Below, one piece after another: positions 7,843-16,463 of a stretch of 64,000 nt of DNA. How positions within the stretch are numbered: the first letter of the stretch is position 1; each line of letters starts with the position of its first letter. Under the pieces are notes generated by a model. That model was not told the DNA's origin. It searched no databases and saw only the letters and a list, made by a program, of their open reading frames with translations. Origin of the DNA: Suipraeoptans intestinalis (lineage in GTDB: Bacteria > Bacillota > Clostridia > Lachnospirales > Lachnospiraceae); NCBI RefSeq assembly GCF_009696485.1, contig NZ_VULY01000018.1:1604001-1668000 (forward strand), given 5' to 3'. The position numbers and the translations under genes were made by a program.

Positions 7843-8457
7843 TCAGTCTACCTCCTGACAAAATGTTTTTAGGATCTCAAGTCCTACAGCGCCGCTTTTT
7901 TCCGGGTGGAACTGACAGCCGTACACGCAGCCGCAGGCAACGGCGGCAGTCAGAGGAATTCCATAATCGGTAGTAGCGATCACAAAATCAGAGCAGTCGG
8001 CGGCATAGTAGGAATGAACGAAATATACGAAGGAATCCCGGGGAATCCGGGAGAACAGGGCGGAGCTTCGCGTCTGATGAAGCTGATTCCAGCCGATGTG
8101 GGGAATCTTGCAGGAAGAAGGCACTACAGGGAAGAGGGGGCGTACTGTGCCAGGAATCAATCCCAATCCCTGGTGGATCCCGTTTTCCATGCTGGTCTGA
8201 AACAGAAGCTGCATGCCAAGACAGATTCCCAAAAGGGGTTTGCCGGAAGCTGTTTCCTGCCGGATGACCTGATCCAGCCCAAAGTGCTTTAACTGGCCGA
8301 TGGCATCACAGAAAGCGCCGACTCCCGGAAGGATCAGACGGTCTGCCTGGTGGATCTGCCGGGGATCCCTGGTGATGATGGAGGCTTCCCCGATAGAATC
8401 CAGAGAGCTTTGCAGAGAAAACAGGTTTCCCACTCCGTAATCCAAAATGGCGATCAT
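7843..8457 (-). CDS. hisH: HisH: imidazole glycerol phosphate synthase, glutaminase subunit
   Basis: The 204-residue class I glutaminase starts MIAILDYGVGNLFSLQSSL. The nucleophile cysteine is in LLGICLGMQLLF near residue 79, and the His-Glu pair is in GCQFHPEKSG near residue 185. It supplies ammonia to HisF. It overlaps hisB by 4 bases. Confidence 0.97.
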   Translation of the reverse strand: MIAILDYGVGNLFSLQSSLDSIGEASIITRDPRQIHQADRLILPGVGAFCDAIGQLKHFGLDQVIRQETASGKPLLGICLGMQLLFQTSMENGIHQGLGLIPGTVRPLFPVVPSSCKIPHIGWNQLHQTRSSALFSRIPRDSFVYFVHSYYAADCSDFVIATTDYGIPLTAAVACGCVYGCQFHPEKSGAVGLEILKTFCQEVD

Positions 8458-9044
8458 GACAACACCCCTTTCGTGGACGGCAGATCCTGTGGAAAGGCCG
8501 TATCTATCCGGACGGCAGTCCGCAGGGATCTGGCGACAGATTTAAAGGCTCCCTCAATAATGTGATGGGAATTGGTTCCGGAAAGTTGACGGATGTGGAG
8601 GGAGCAGCCTGCGTGGCGGACGAAAGCAAGCCAGAATTCCTCCACCAATTGGGTGTCAAAGGTTCCTACTTTTTCCGTGGGGATTTCCAGAGCGCAGGTA
8701 AGATGTCCCCGTCCGTCCAGATCAACGGCAGACAGGAGCAGGGCTTCGTCCATGGGAAGGATGGCGTGTCCGTATCGCAGGATGCCGCGCCGATCTCCCA
8801 GAGCCTGGGAAAATGCGCTTCCCAGCACGATCCCGATATCTTCTACCGTATGATGATCGTCCACCTGAGTATCTCCTTTGCAGGAAAGCTCCAGAAAGAT
8901 CCGGCTGTGTTTGGCAAACAGAGTCAGCATATGATCCAAAAAGCCGCAGCCGGAATCAATGGAGGAGGAGCCGTCTCCGTCCAGGTTCAGATGAAGCCGG
9001 ATCTGAGTTTCCGTAGTAGTGCGTTTGATCTGACAGGTTCTCAT
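8454..9044 (-). CDS. hisB: HisB: imidazoleglycerol-phosphate dehydratase (monofunctional)
   Basis: At 196 residues this has only the dehydratase domain. The duplicated Mn-binding motifs are clear: GFLDHMLTLFAKHS, DDHHTVEDIG, and the second set RHAG and NSHHIIEGAFKSVARSL. It makes imidazole acetol phosphate from IGP. The histidinol-phosphatase domain fused to HisB in enterobacteria is absent, so that step must be done by another protein. It overlaps hisC and hisH by 4 bases each. Confidence 0.97.
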   Translation of the reverse strand: MRTCQIKRTTTETQIRLHLNLDGDGSSSIDSGCGFLDHMLTLFAKHSRIFLELSCKGDTQVDDHHTVEDIGIVLGSAFSQALGDRRGILRYGHAILPMDEALLLSAVDLDGRGHLTCALEIPTEKVGTFDTQLVEEFWLAFVRHAGCSLHIRQLSGTNSHHIIEGAFKSVARSLRTAVRIDTAFPQDLPSTKGVLS

Positions 9045-10114
9045 AAAGACTCCTTTCTTGTAAGAAGGATCGTTTCCAAAGCGTCCAGAAGCCGATCCAT
9101 TTGAGGCTGTGTACCGATGGTGATCCGAATATAGGAGGAAATACGGGGCTGGTCAAAATGCCGGACCAAAATTCCCTGAGCCTTTAGCTGCTGATATAAT
9201 TTCTTCCCGGAAACAGCGGGGTGGGAAGCAAAAAGAAAATTGGCTTTGGAAGCGGTAACGGTAAATCCAAGTTTTTCCAAAGCGTGACGGCAGGCTTCCC
9301 GGATCTGGCAGATGCGTTGGCAGTTTCGGGAAAAGGACACGGGATCGGAAAGCGAGGCGATCCCGGCGGCCATGGTCATCCGGTTGACGTTGTAAGGATT
9401 GAGAGAGTTCCGCAGGGTGTTCAGGTCTGCGATGATGTCCGGGTGCGCTGCGCAAAATCCCAGACGCCCGCCTGCAAGAGAGCGGGATTTGGAAAACGTC
9501 TGTATGACCAGGAGGTTGGCGTGCTGTTCCAGAAGACCGAGGGCGCTTTCCCCGGCAAAATCAATATAAGCTTCGTCTACGACCACCAGCTGACGGGAGT
9601 GACGCTCCAGAAAGGCCCGGAGCTGCTCCGGCGGGATCCAAAGACCGGTGGGGGCATTGGGATTGGCCAGGAAAATGGTTCCCTGATCCAGATCTTCATG
9701 GAACAGATCGACGGAAAAATCCGGCAGCAAAGGGACGGTACGAAAAGGAACCCGGGTCATTTCTGCAAATACGGAGTAGAACCCGTAAGTAATATCAGGA
9801 AACACGGCAGGACAGGTTTCTCCGCAAAAAGCCAGAAAAGCCAGATACAACAATTCATCCGATCCATTGCCGCACAAAAGCTGCCGGGGGGAAAGCCGAT
9901 AGGTTGTGGCCAGAGCCTGCCTTAAGGCGGTGCATTCCGGGTCGGAATACAGGTGCAGCTTTCCGGCGGCTTCTCTCGCTGCCTCCTGCACCTGTGGAGT
10001 GGGAGGGAAGGGAGATTCATTGGTATTTAGTTTCAGGAAACTGTTAAAACAGGGTTGTTCTCCCGGCTGGTAAGGCGTCAGGTGACGATAGCGGGAGGTA
10101 AAAAATCTACTCAT
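9041..10114 (-). CDS. hisC: HisC: histidinol-phosphate aminotransferase
   Basis: The 357-residue fold-type I PLP enzyme has LKLNTNESPFPP at the N-terminus, GNGSDELL in the cofactor-binding region, NPNAPTG, VVVDEAYIDF, and the Schiff-base lysine in TFSKSRSLAGGRLGF near residue 215. The C-terminal arginine site is in YIRITIGT. It transfers an amino group from glutamate to imidazole acetol phosphate. It overlaps hisD by 8 bases and hisB by 4. Confidence 0.97.
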   Translation of the reverse strand: MSRFFTSRYRHLTPYQPGEQPCFNSFLKLNTNESPFPPTPQVQEAAREAAGKLHLYSDPECTALRQALATTYRLSPRQLLCGNGSDELLYLAFLAFCGETCPAVFPDITYGFYSVFAEMTRVPFRTVPLLPDFSVDLFHEDLDQGTIFLANPNAPTGLWIPPEQLRAFLERHSRQLVVVDEAYIDFAGESALGLLEQHANLLVIQTFSKSRSLAGGRLGFCAAHPDIIADLNTLRNSLNPYNVNRMTMAAGIASLSDPVSFSRNCQRICQIREACRHALEKLGFTVTASKANFLFASHPAVSGKKLYQQLKAQGILVRHFDQPRISSYIRITIGTQPQMDRLLDALETILLTRKESL

Positions 10115-11402
10115 AAGCTTCCTCCTTCCGGATCAGGGCGCTTCGCCCGTGAGCCTCCAGTCCCTCTTTCCGGGCAAAAGCTGCCACAGACGGCGCTGCC
10201 TGTAAAAAGGCTTCCCTGGTGTAATAGGTGTATTGGCTGGTTTTTACAAAATCATCCACCGACAGAGGGCTAAAAAACCGGGCAGTCCCGCCGGTGGGGA
10301 GCGTGTGATTGGGACCTGCCAGATAATCTCCCAGAGCTTCCGGACAGTGGCACCCCAGGAAGATGGATCCGGCATGGCGGATATCCGGCAGGTGATCAAA
10401 GGGGGAATCCACACACAGTTCCAGGTGCTCCGGAGCCATCTGATTGGCAATCTGAATGGCGGCAGGAAGATCGTTCACCACCAGAATGCAGCCACGCTGC
10501 TTTAGGGAAGCCCTGGCAATCTCCTGCCTTGGGAGACATAAGAGCTGTTCCTCCAGAGACTGCTGCACCTGTAAAGCCAGTTGAGAAGAGGTGGTAATCA
10601 GCACTGCCCGGGCCATTTTGTCATGCTCTGCCTGAGAAAGAAGATCGGCAGCCAGATGCCTGGGAGAGCTGTGTCCGTCGGAAATTATCAGGATCTCACT
10701 GGGACCTGCGATCATATCAATGGCAACCAGGCCAAATACCTGTCTTTTCGCTTCTGCCACATAGGCGTTTCCGGGGCCCGTGATCTTATCTACGGCGGGA
10801 ATGGAAGCGGTTCCGTAAGCGAAGGCGCCAATGGCCTGAGCGCCTCCTGCCTTGAAGATCCGGGTAACACCTGCCAGGCGGGCGGCGGCCAGGATCTCCG
10901 GAGAAATCTGCCCGTTTGGAGAAGGAGGCGTAGCCATAAAGATCTCCCGACATCCGGCGATCTTTGCCGGAATGGCGTTCATCAGTACGGTGGAGGGATA
11001 GGCGGCCGTTCCGCCCGGGACATAGATCCCTACCCGGTCCAAAGGGGTAACCATCTGCCCCAGAAGGATCCCTTTTCCGGGAGAGAAGGAAAACCCGTTC
11101 CGTTTTTGGTGACTGTGGAAGGAGCGGATCTGAGCGGCAGATGTTTTCAACACCTGCAGAAAATCGGAATCTATCTGATCCAAGGCAGAATTGATCTCTT
11201 CTTCTGTGACCTCCAGACGGGAGAGGCGAACGCCGTCCAACTGTTCCGTATAGGAAAGAAGCGCTTCCTCGCCGGACTGGCGGATGTCCCCAAGGATCCG
11301 GGAAACAGAATCGGAAATCGCACGATTTTCAGGGGACAGACGGGATGCAGAGAACAGGGCGTCCAAGGTAGCGGCATCAGGATAGGAAATAACAGGGATC
11401 AT
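10107..11402 (-). CDS. hisD: HisD: histidinol dehydrogenase
   Basis: The 431-residue Zn enzyme carries VPGGTAAYPSTVLMNAIPAKIAGC, KAGGAQAIGAFAYGT, KITGPGNAYVAEAKR, DMIAGPSEILI, the AEHD motif and the C-terminal GPNHTLPTGGTARFFSPLSV, all diagnostic. It oxidises histidinol twice to histidine with NAD. It overlaps hisG by 4 bases and hisC by 8. Confidence 0.98.
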   Translation of the reverse strand: MIPVISYPDAATLDALFSASRLSPENRAISDSVSRILGDIRQSGEEALLSYTEQLDGVRLSRLEVTEEEINSALDQIDSDFLQVLKTSAAQIRSFHSHQKRNGFSFSPGKGILLGQMVTPLDRVGIYVPGGTAAYPSTVLMNAIPAKIAGCREIFMATPPSPNGQISPEILAAARLAGVTRIFKAGGAQAIGAFAYGTASIPAVDKITGPGNAYVAEAKRQVFGLVAIDMIAGPSEILIISDGHSSPRHLAADLLSQAEHDKMARAVLITTSSQLALQVQQSLEEQLLCLPRQEIARASLKQRGCILVVNDLPAAIQIANQMAPEHLELCVDSPFDHLPDIRHAGSIFLGCHCPEALGDYLAGPNHTLPTGGTARFFSPLSVDDFVKTSQYTYYTREAFLQAAPSVAAFARKEGLEAHGRSALIRKEEAYE

Positions 11403-12040
11403 AGGTGTTCCTCCTTTTTTTGCAGGGAAAGTTGCTGTACGATCTTTTGGATCTGCAGGTATTTAAACTGGAAGGCCGCCTGATTGGCGATCAGCCTCGC
11501 ACTGATGGGAAGGAGGGTATCTATAACCTCCAACCGGTTTTCTTTCAGGGTTTTTCCGGTTTCTACAATGTCTACGATCACGTCAGACAGCCCCAGAAGA
11601 GGAGCGATCTCAATGGAGCCGTTCAGGCGGATGATATCAATGTCCCGGCGCCGGGAAGCATAGTAGCCGGCGGCAATGTTGGCAAATTTGGTGGCCACCC
11701 GAAGCGGGCGGGAGCCGTCGTCTAAAAATCCTGTGGGAGCGGCTACTGCCATGCGGCAGGCACCGATGCCAAGGTCGAGAAGTTCATAGACGGCAGGCTC
11801 ATATTCCAGCAGGATATCTTTTCCGGCGACTCCGATATCTGCACTGCCCCGGGAGACATAGGTGGCGACATCGGAAGGCTTTGCCCAGAAGTACCGGACT
11901 TTGGCCGGAGGATATTCAAAGACCAGAGTGCGGTTATCCTCCAGGATACCGGGACAGGGAAAACCGGCCTGCTCAAATTGTTTATAGACGATCCGACCCA
12001 GCCGTCCCTTGGGAAGGGCAATATTTAACAGAGAATCCAA
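11399..12040 (-). CDS. hisG: HisG: ATP phosphoribosyltransferase, short form (TTG start)
   Basis: The 213-residue short HisG lacks the C-terminal regulatory domain and so needs HisZ, which is encoded just upstream. It begins IALPKGRLG and contains the ADIGVAGKDIL and VRTATKFAN-like VATKFANIA motifs and DVIVDIVETGKTL, the PRPP-binding loop. The start codon is TTG (12040): no ATG is available nearby and AAGGAGG sits 8 bases upstream. The rare start may help limit the committed step. A 147-base gap separates it from hisZ, the only large gap in the operon. Confidence 0.96.
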   Translation of the reverse strand: MDSLLNIALPKGRLGRIVYKQFEQAGFPCPGILEDNRTLVFEYPPAKVRYFWAKPSDVATYVSRGSADIGVAGKDILLEYEPAVYELLDLGIGACRMAVAAPTGFLDDGSRPLRVATKFANIAAGYYASRRRDIDIIRLNGSIEIAPLLGLSDVIVDIVETGKTLKENRLEVIDTLLPISARLIANQAAFQFKYLQIQKIVQQLSLQKKEEHL

Positions 12041-12187
12041 GATGTTGACCTCCTTCCATTCTTGCAGATATGAAAAAATGCAAAGTTGCAGACAGTATGT
12101 TTCAAAAAACAGGTTGCCGCCGCCGGAAACTGCGGATACTTCAACGGTGGAGTGTTCCTTTAGAAAACAGGCACAGGCGGCTGCCGG

Positions 12188-13138
12188 TCAGGGCGTGCAG
12201 GTTTCGCCTCTTAGTTTATTCAGATAAAGTGCAAATCCGATGGCTCCCTCCGTTCGCCCCAGCTTTTGCACAAGATGATCATACCTTCCGCCGGACAGGA
12301 CGCTTTCGGGAATTCCCTCCAAAAATCCCTTAAACAGAACCCCGTTGTAGTAGTTGGTATCTCCGGTTACGGAGAAATCAATCTGGAGCCGGGAAAGAAA
12401 GAACTGTTCCCGGGCGGAGTCCTTCCCAAATCCGGCATGGATAGACTCCTGCAGTTCCAACAGGCTGTCATAGGCGCCCAGATGTTTGGCCAAAGGAGCC
12501 AGTCTGGGAAGCACGACGGAAGGAGGACCAAAGGTGGCGATCAATTCCTGCAGGGGCTTAGCGTACTGACAGGGGATCTGATGGCTCCGGCAGATTTCCT
12601 CAATTCCATGACAGTTTTTTTCTCTGGTGCATTTTAGCAGGGCGGTCAGAATGGCATCCTCCTCCGTGATCTGCCGCAAGGCGGCAGAAAGCAGCGCTAA
12701 ATGGGAAATCGTCAGGATGAAAGGTCTCTGGCAGGCGCTAAGGCTTTTGGCTGCAAGCATCAAAACCTCTCCGATACAATCCGTGTCGATCCTGCCGAGA
12801 CATTCCAGTCCTGTCTGAGGGATCCCTTGAAAATGCGTGCTTCCCGGAAGCCCACGATAGACGGTTTCGCTGTAGAACAGCTTTTGCAGAGAATCAGAGG
12901 ATAAGGGAGTGTGGCGGATAACCGACAGCGTTACATCAGGCGTCAGAGCCATCAACGTCCCATCCAGATCAGTGAAGCTGATGATCTGATCTGAAATTAA
13001 AAAGTCTTTGTGCTGACGGTACAGATCATATTCTTCAAACGTTTCCATGCGGTATCTGGAATACCCCTGTTCCAGATAGTAGGAGCGCAGCGTCAGCAGG
13101 ATGCGCTCTGTGTGATCCAAAAGCAACTCATAGTCCAC
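12188..13138 (-). CDS. hisZ: HisZ: regulatory subunit of ATP phosphoribosyltransferase
   Basis: This HisRS-like protein lacks synthetase function and acts as the histidine-sensing partner of short HisG. Recognisable pieces are the motif-2-like FYSETVYRG, TDLDGTLMALTPDVTLSVIRH and YYNGVLFKGF with SGGRYDHLVQKLG at the end. The frame is open to 13186 and has an ATG at 13159, but a very strong AAGGGGGGAG lies 5 bases before GTG 13138, giving MDYELLLDHTERI, so GTG is preferred (316 residues). It is the first gene of the his operon. Confidence 0.9.
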   Translation of the reverse strand: MDYELLLDHTERILLTLRSYYLEQGYSRYRMETFEEYDLYRQHKDFLISDQIISFTDLDGTLMALTPDVTLSVIRHTPLSSDSLQKLFYSETVYRGLPGSTHFQGIPQTGLECLGRIDTDCIGEVLMLAAKSLSACQRPFILTISHLALLSAALRQITEEDAILTALLKCTREKNCHGIEEICRSHQIPCQYAKPLQELIATFGPPSVVLPRLAPLAKHLGAYDSLLELQESIHAGFGKDSAREQFFLSRLQIDFSVTGDTNYYNGVLFKGFLEGIPESVLSGGRYDHLVQKLGRTEGAIGFALYLNKLRGETCTP

Positions 13139-13176
13139 GGGGACTCCCCCCCTTTCCATAATTTTAATTAGGTAGC

Positions 13177-13205
13177 ATGATATCACGTTACAAAGATAAA
13201 GTCAA
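13177..13205 (-). promoter_or_regulatory. Promoter of the his operon
   Basis: On the minus strand TTGACT (13200-13205 complement), a 17-base spacer and TATCAT (13177-13182 complement) lie about 40 bases before the hisZ GTG. The leader is only about 30 bases, too short for a T-box or classical attenuator, so control is more likely by initiation or by HisZ feedback. Confidence 0.75.
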
Positions 13206-13248
13206 TACAAAGTAAGCCTCCAAAACAGTTTTTCAGAAGCAGTCCCGG

Positions 13249-13276
13249 TTGCCATTCTGAAAAAAAGGATTATAAT
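13249..13276 (+). promoter_or_regulatory. Promoter of the flavin reductase-like gene
   Basis: TTGCCA (13249-13254), 16-base spacer, TATAAT (13271-13276), divergent from the his promoter and about 65 bases before ATG 13341. Confidence 0.65.
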
Positions 13277-13340
13277 TAGGAATAGAAGCCAGGAAAACGG
13301 GGCAGAAACCGAGAAAAACAAAACGGCAGGAGGATGACGG

Positions 13341-13877
13341 ATGAAAAGAGAAATAGACGTAGTTTCGTATGCAAATGAGATTTTGACAGGAGTAAAAAAC
13401 GGGGTACTACTGACCACGAAGGCGGGAGGAAGAGTCAACACGATGGCGATCTCCTGGGGAACCCTGGGAATCGAATGGAACAAACCGATCTTTACTACCT
13501 TTGTGCGGGAAGGCCGATTTACCAAGAGGCAGTTGGACGAAAACGGAGAATTTACCATCAATATTCCTCTGGGAGAGTATGACCGGAAGATCATCGGGGT
13601 TTGTGGTACGAAGTCGGGATATGATACAGACAAAATAAAGGAACTGGGACTGACGCTGGAAGAGGCGGAAAAGATTTCTGTTCCGGGGATCCGGGAGCTG
13701 CCGCTGACCCTGGAATGTAAGGTGATCTATAAACAGGAGCAGGATCGCCATGCCATCCGCCCGGAAGAGATCGAGGCCTTTTATCCACAGGATGTGGCTT
13801 CCTCCTTCCACGGATCAAACAGAGATTTTCACACGGCCTATTATGGAGAGATCGTGAAGGCATATATCATAGAATAA
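13341..13877 (+). CDS. Flavin reductase-like (FMN-binding split-barrel) protein
   Basis: The 178-residue protein fits the flavin reductase domain family: GVLLTTKAGGRVNTMAISWGTLGIEWNKPIFTTFVREGRFTKRQLDENGEFTINIP is the FMN-binding core. C-terminal residues QDVASSFHGSNRDFHTAYYGEIVKAY complete the barrel. Members reduce flavin or act as oxidoreductases; the substrate is not known. AGGAGG precedes ATG 13341. The CDF gene starts 17 bases downstream and is likely co-transcribed. Confidence 0.85.
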   Translation: MKREIDVVSYANEILTGVKNGVLLTTKAGGRVNTMAISWGTLGIEWNKPIFTTFVREGRFTKRQLDENGEFTINIPLGEYDRKIIGVCGTKSGYDTDKIKELGLTLEEAEKISVPGIRELPLTLECKVIYKQEQDRHAIRPEEIEAFYPQDVASSFHGSNRDFHTAYYGEIVKAYIIE

Positions 13878-13894
13878 AGGAGCATCAGGAAAAG

Positions 13895-15040
13895 ATGGAG
13901 AGAAAAAACGGGGAGCATCAGGAAACGGAACGAAAAGAAAGAGACAGGATCATTATCCGGACAAGCGCAGTAGGGATCGCGGCCAATCTTTTGCTGGCAG
14001 GCTTTAAAGCGGGAGTAGGGCTTTTGTCACATTCTATCGCTGTGGTGCTGGACGCTGTCAATAACTTGTCAGACGCACTGTCTTCCGTGATCACTATCAC
14101 AGGGACGAAGCTGGCGGGAAAGGCACCGGATAAGAAGCATCCGCTGGGCTATGGAAGGATCGAATATCTAAGCGCCATGATCGTTGCGCTGATCGTCCTT
14201 TATGCGGGAGTTACTGCGCTGGCAGAATCCGTCAAAAAGATCCTGCATCCGGAGCAGGCAAGCTATTCCATGACGTCTCTGATCATTATCGGAGCTGCGA
14301 TCCTGGGGAAGCTGCTGTTGGGCAGGTATGTAAAAAAACAGGGAGAGAAAGTAAAATCCCAGGCGCTTGTAGCCTCTGGTGCAGATGCCCTGTTTGACGC
14401 AGTCCTTTCTGCTTCTGTGCTTGTTTCTGCCATCATTTACATGGTCTGCCAGATTTCCCTGGAGGCTTATGTAGGAGTGGTCATCGCCGCCATCATTATA
14501 AAATCCGGTTTTGAAATGCTGTGGGAAACATTGGGAGAGATTTTGGGCCAGAGGCCGGATCCGGAGATGACAGAGCGGATCAAGCAGATCCTGACAGAAG
14601 AAAAAGAAGTGATGGGGGCTTATGACCTGATCCTGAACAATTACGGACCCAACAAGAATTATGCTTCCGTCCATCTGGAGCTGCCGGATAACATGCAGGT
14701 GGAACAGGTGGATGTCCTGACCAGAAAACTGCAGGAGCGAGTGTATGCTCAGACAGGAGTGATCCTTACCGGAGTGGGAGTCTATTCCTACAATACGCGG
14801 GAGAATGAACCCTCCAGGATCCGAAACAAGGTACAAAACATCGTGCTGTCTCACGACTGGGTACTGCAGCTGCACGGATTTTACATGGATCTGAAAGAAA
14901 AAGACATGCGATTTGACGTGGTGTTAAGCTTTGACATCCGGCATCAGGAAGGGATAGAGATCCTGGAGAAAGAACTGAGAACGGAGTATCCCGATTACAC
15001 TATCCGAATCACGGCAGATGTAGATACTTCGGATATATAA
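13895..15040 (+). CDS. Cation diffusion facilitator (CDF) metal transporter
   Basis: The 381-residue protein has a hydrophilic N-terminus, six predicted membrane segments from about residue 25 to 215 and a cytosolic C-terminal domain. The metal-site region of helix 2 reads DAVNNLSDAL and that of helix 5 reads GADALFDAV (DxxxD). KKHPLGYGRIEYL is the family loop after helix 2. CDF proteins export Zn, Mn, Fe or Cd by proton exchange. The helix-2 site has Asn at the position where many Zn transporters have Asp or His, so metal choice is left open. The C-terminal extension (about 300-381) is longer than in minimal CDFs. Confidence 0.9.
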   Translation: MERKNGEHQETERKERDRIIIRTSAVGIAANLLLAGFKAGVGLLSHSIAVVLDAVNNLSDALSSVITITGTKLAGKAPDKKHPLGYGRIEYLSAMIVALIVLYAGVTALAESVKKILHPEQASYSMTSLIIIGAAILGKLLLGRYVKKQGEKVKSQALVASGADALFDAVLSASVLVSAIIYMVCQISLEAYVGVVIAAIIIKSGFEMLWETLGEILGQRPDPEMTERIKQILTEEKEVMGAYDLILNNYGPNKNYASVHLELPDNMQVEQVDVLTRKLQERVYAQTGVILTGVGVYSYNTRENEPSRIRNKVQNIVLSHDWVLQLHGFYMDLKEKDMRFDVVLSFDIRHQEGIEILEKELRTEYPDYTIRITADVDTSDI

Positions 15041-15078
15041 ATGCAGAGATTCTCACAAACTGTGCAGCGGCCTCCTTT

Positions 15079-15555
15079 TTAGGAGGGTGTGTTTTTCCTG
15101 CTGTGCGCCTGCTCTAACTGCAGCAGTGCCTGTTTCATAGGAAGCCCGCCTGCATAGCCCACCAGTTTTCCATTTGACCCGATTACGCGATGGCAGGGAA
15201 CCACGATGGCAACAGGGTTTTTATTGTTGGCGAGACCAACTGCCCTGGAAGCCTTTTCGTTTCCGATGGCGATGGCGATTTCCTTGTAGCTTCGTGTTTC
15301 TCCGTAGGGGATTTCCGTCAGTGCCCTCCAGACCCGTTTTTGAAATTCGGTTCCCCGCAATTCGTAAGCAAAGGTAAAGGATTTTCGTTTACCTTCCAGA
15401 TATTCTGTGATTTCCCGGAAAACTTTTTCCGTAAAAGCGGTTTTTTGCCCCGGGTGGTCTGAGTGCTCCAGTGTTTCCAGAAAAAGAACCACTTCCTCCC
15501 TGTATCCTATTTTTAAAAATCCAAAAGGGAATGCGTAAACTGCAAAGCTTTCCAT
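15079..15555 (-). CDS. ogt: Ogt: methylated-DNA--protein-cysteine methyltransferase
   Basis: The 158-residue repair protein contains the active-site motif VVPCHRVIGSNGKLVGYAGG with acceptor Cys121, and the helix-turn-helix ALTEIPYGETRSYKEIA with the conserved arginine finger in ASRAVGLANNKNP. It transfers methyl groups from O6-methylguanine to itself. It is a single-gene unit, convergent with the CDF gene, with its own promoter at 15628-15656. Confidence 0.95.
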   Translation of the reverse strand: MESFAVYAFPFGFLKIGYREEVVLFLETLEHSDHPGQKTAFTEKVFREITEYLEGKRKSFTFAYELRGTEFQKRVWRALTEIPYGETRSYKEIAIAIGNEKASRAVGLANNKNPVAIVVPCHRVIGSNGKLVGYAGGLPMKQALLQLEQAHSRKNTPS

Positions 15556-15627
15556 AAACGTGCGCTCCTTTCTGTAAACAATGGATTGTCATGCTCCAAA
15601 TGATTTTGAGGTCATAGTGTTTGCGCT

Positions 15628-15656
15628 ATTATACAATGGATCCGGTTTAGGAGCAA
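15628..15656 (-). promoter_or_regulatory. Promoter of ogt
   Basis: On the minus strand TTGCTC, a 17-base spacer and TATAAT, about 75 bases before the ogt start. The rest of the gap to the tRNA promoter (15657-15820) holds one hairpin (CTTTCAGA ... TCTGAAAG, about 15660-15690) and nothing else I can identify. Confidence 0.65.
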
Positions 15657-15820
15657 TGACTTTCAGAAAAAGCGATAGAGTCTGAAAGCAGAGGGAGTGT
15701 CAGGGGAGTGGAGAGCCTCAAATTGCAGGTAGAAGGCTGGATTAGATTTTGAAAAGAGAGAGGAAAAATCGGCTGTTGATATTTTTGTGTCAAATAAATG
15801 GAAATAAATAAAAATTTCTC

Positions 15821-15848
15821 TTGCTTTTTTTCAGAGGTTTGATATAAT
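15821..15848 (+). promoter_or_regulatory. Promoter of the tRNA pair
   Basis: TTGCTT (15821-15826), 16-base spacer, TATAAT (15843-15848), 21 bases before the first tRNA. Confidence 0.7.
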
Positions 15849-15869
15849 GTTAATGTTCGTGGTAAACGA

Positions 15870-15940
15870 TGCGGATTGGTGTAATGGCAGCACAGCAGAC
15901 TCTGACTCTGTTAGTAGAGGTTCAAGTCCTCTATCCGTAG
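15870..15940 (+). tRNA. tRNA-Gln (anticodon CTG)
   Basis: The cloverleaf folds with acceptor TGCGGAT/ATCCGTA, anticodon stem GCAGA/TCTGT around loop CTCTGAC (anticodon CTG), T arm AGAGG-TTCAAGT-CCTCT and discriminator G, as expected for glutamine. CCA is not encoded. CTG is the minor glutamine anticodon, so a TTG tRNA should exist elsewhere. Confidence 0.92.
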
Positions 15941-15947
15941 TTACCAT

Positions 15948-16021
<74 letters not shown>

Positions 16022-16025
16022 TTAC

Positions 16026-16055
16026 AAAAAACCCTTGTATTTACAAGGGTTTTTG
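16026..16055 (+). terminator. Terminator of the tRNA operon
   Basis: Perfect hairpin ACCCTTGTA-TT-TACAAGGGT followed by TTTTT, directly after the tRNA-Pro gene. Confidence 0.93.
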
Positions 16056-16153
16056 CATGTCTACAGAAGGTGTTTTATTCATTTTTATTAGTTTGCCTAA
16101 GAATTTTTTCCATAATCAGTCGTAAAATAATATTGGGTGTGGGTTAAACTATT

Positions 16154-16372
16154 TTGGGGGTTTTTTTATCTGAAGATCTTTCCTACATCTGCATAGCAGG
16201 GCTAACTGAAAAACTGATTGATATTTTCTCGAAATCTCCTGATATGGATTCGGCGAGGATAGAGAAGATTAGTTCTGGCTTGCAAGAAAGAATACGTAAA
16301 TTTAAAAAATTTACTAGTAAAAAAGTACGGAGTATTGAAAAGCAAGGAAAGAAAAAAGACGTATCGAGATAA
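16154..16372 (+). pseudogene. Orphan short reading frame downstream of the tRNAs, possible gene remnant
   Basis: A 72-codon frame opens at a TTG with no ribosome binding site and a stop codon immediately upstream in frame. The product is lysine-rich at its end (KFKKFTSKKVRSIEKQGKKKDVSR) and AT-rich in codon use. A good terminator follows at 16399-16433, which suggests that a real transcript once ended here. I do not recognise the protein. It may be the decayed 3' end of a gene brought in next to the tRNA. Confidence 0.25.
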
Positions 16373-16398
16373 ATATTTGTAGATGTGAAGTAGGCACC

Positions 16399-16433
16399 AA
16401 AAAAGCACTAGGCAAAAAGCTTAGTGCTTTTTT
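16399..16433 (+). terminator. Rho-independent terminator
   Basis: AAAAAGCACTA and TAGTGCTTTTTT pair around an 11-12 base loop, ending in six T. No convincing gene precedes it, which supports a remnant in 16154-16372. Confidence 0.8.
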
Positions 16434-16463
16434 GATGCTATTAATAGCATAGAAAGGAGAAAT

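Noticed and set aside
10581-11483. 300-codon plus-strand frame across hisD and hisG
   Set aside because: Antisense to two clear his genes; no domain or start signal.
13138-13205. T-box or his-leader attenuator before hisZ
   Set aside because: The promoter lies only about 40 bases from the start codon, leaving no room for such a leader, and no T-box sequence is present.
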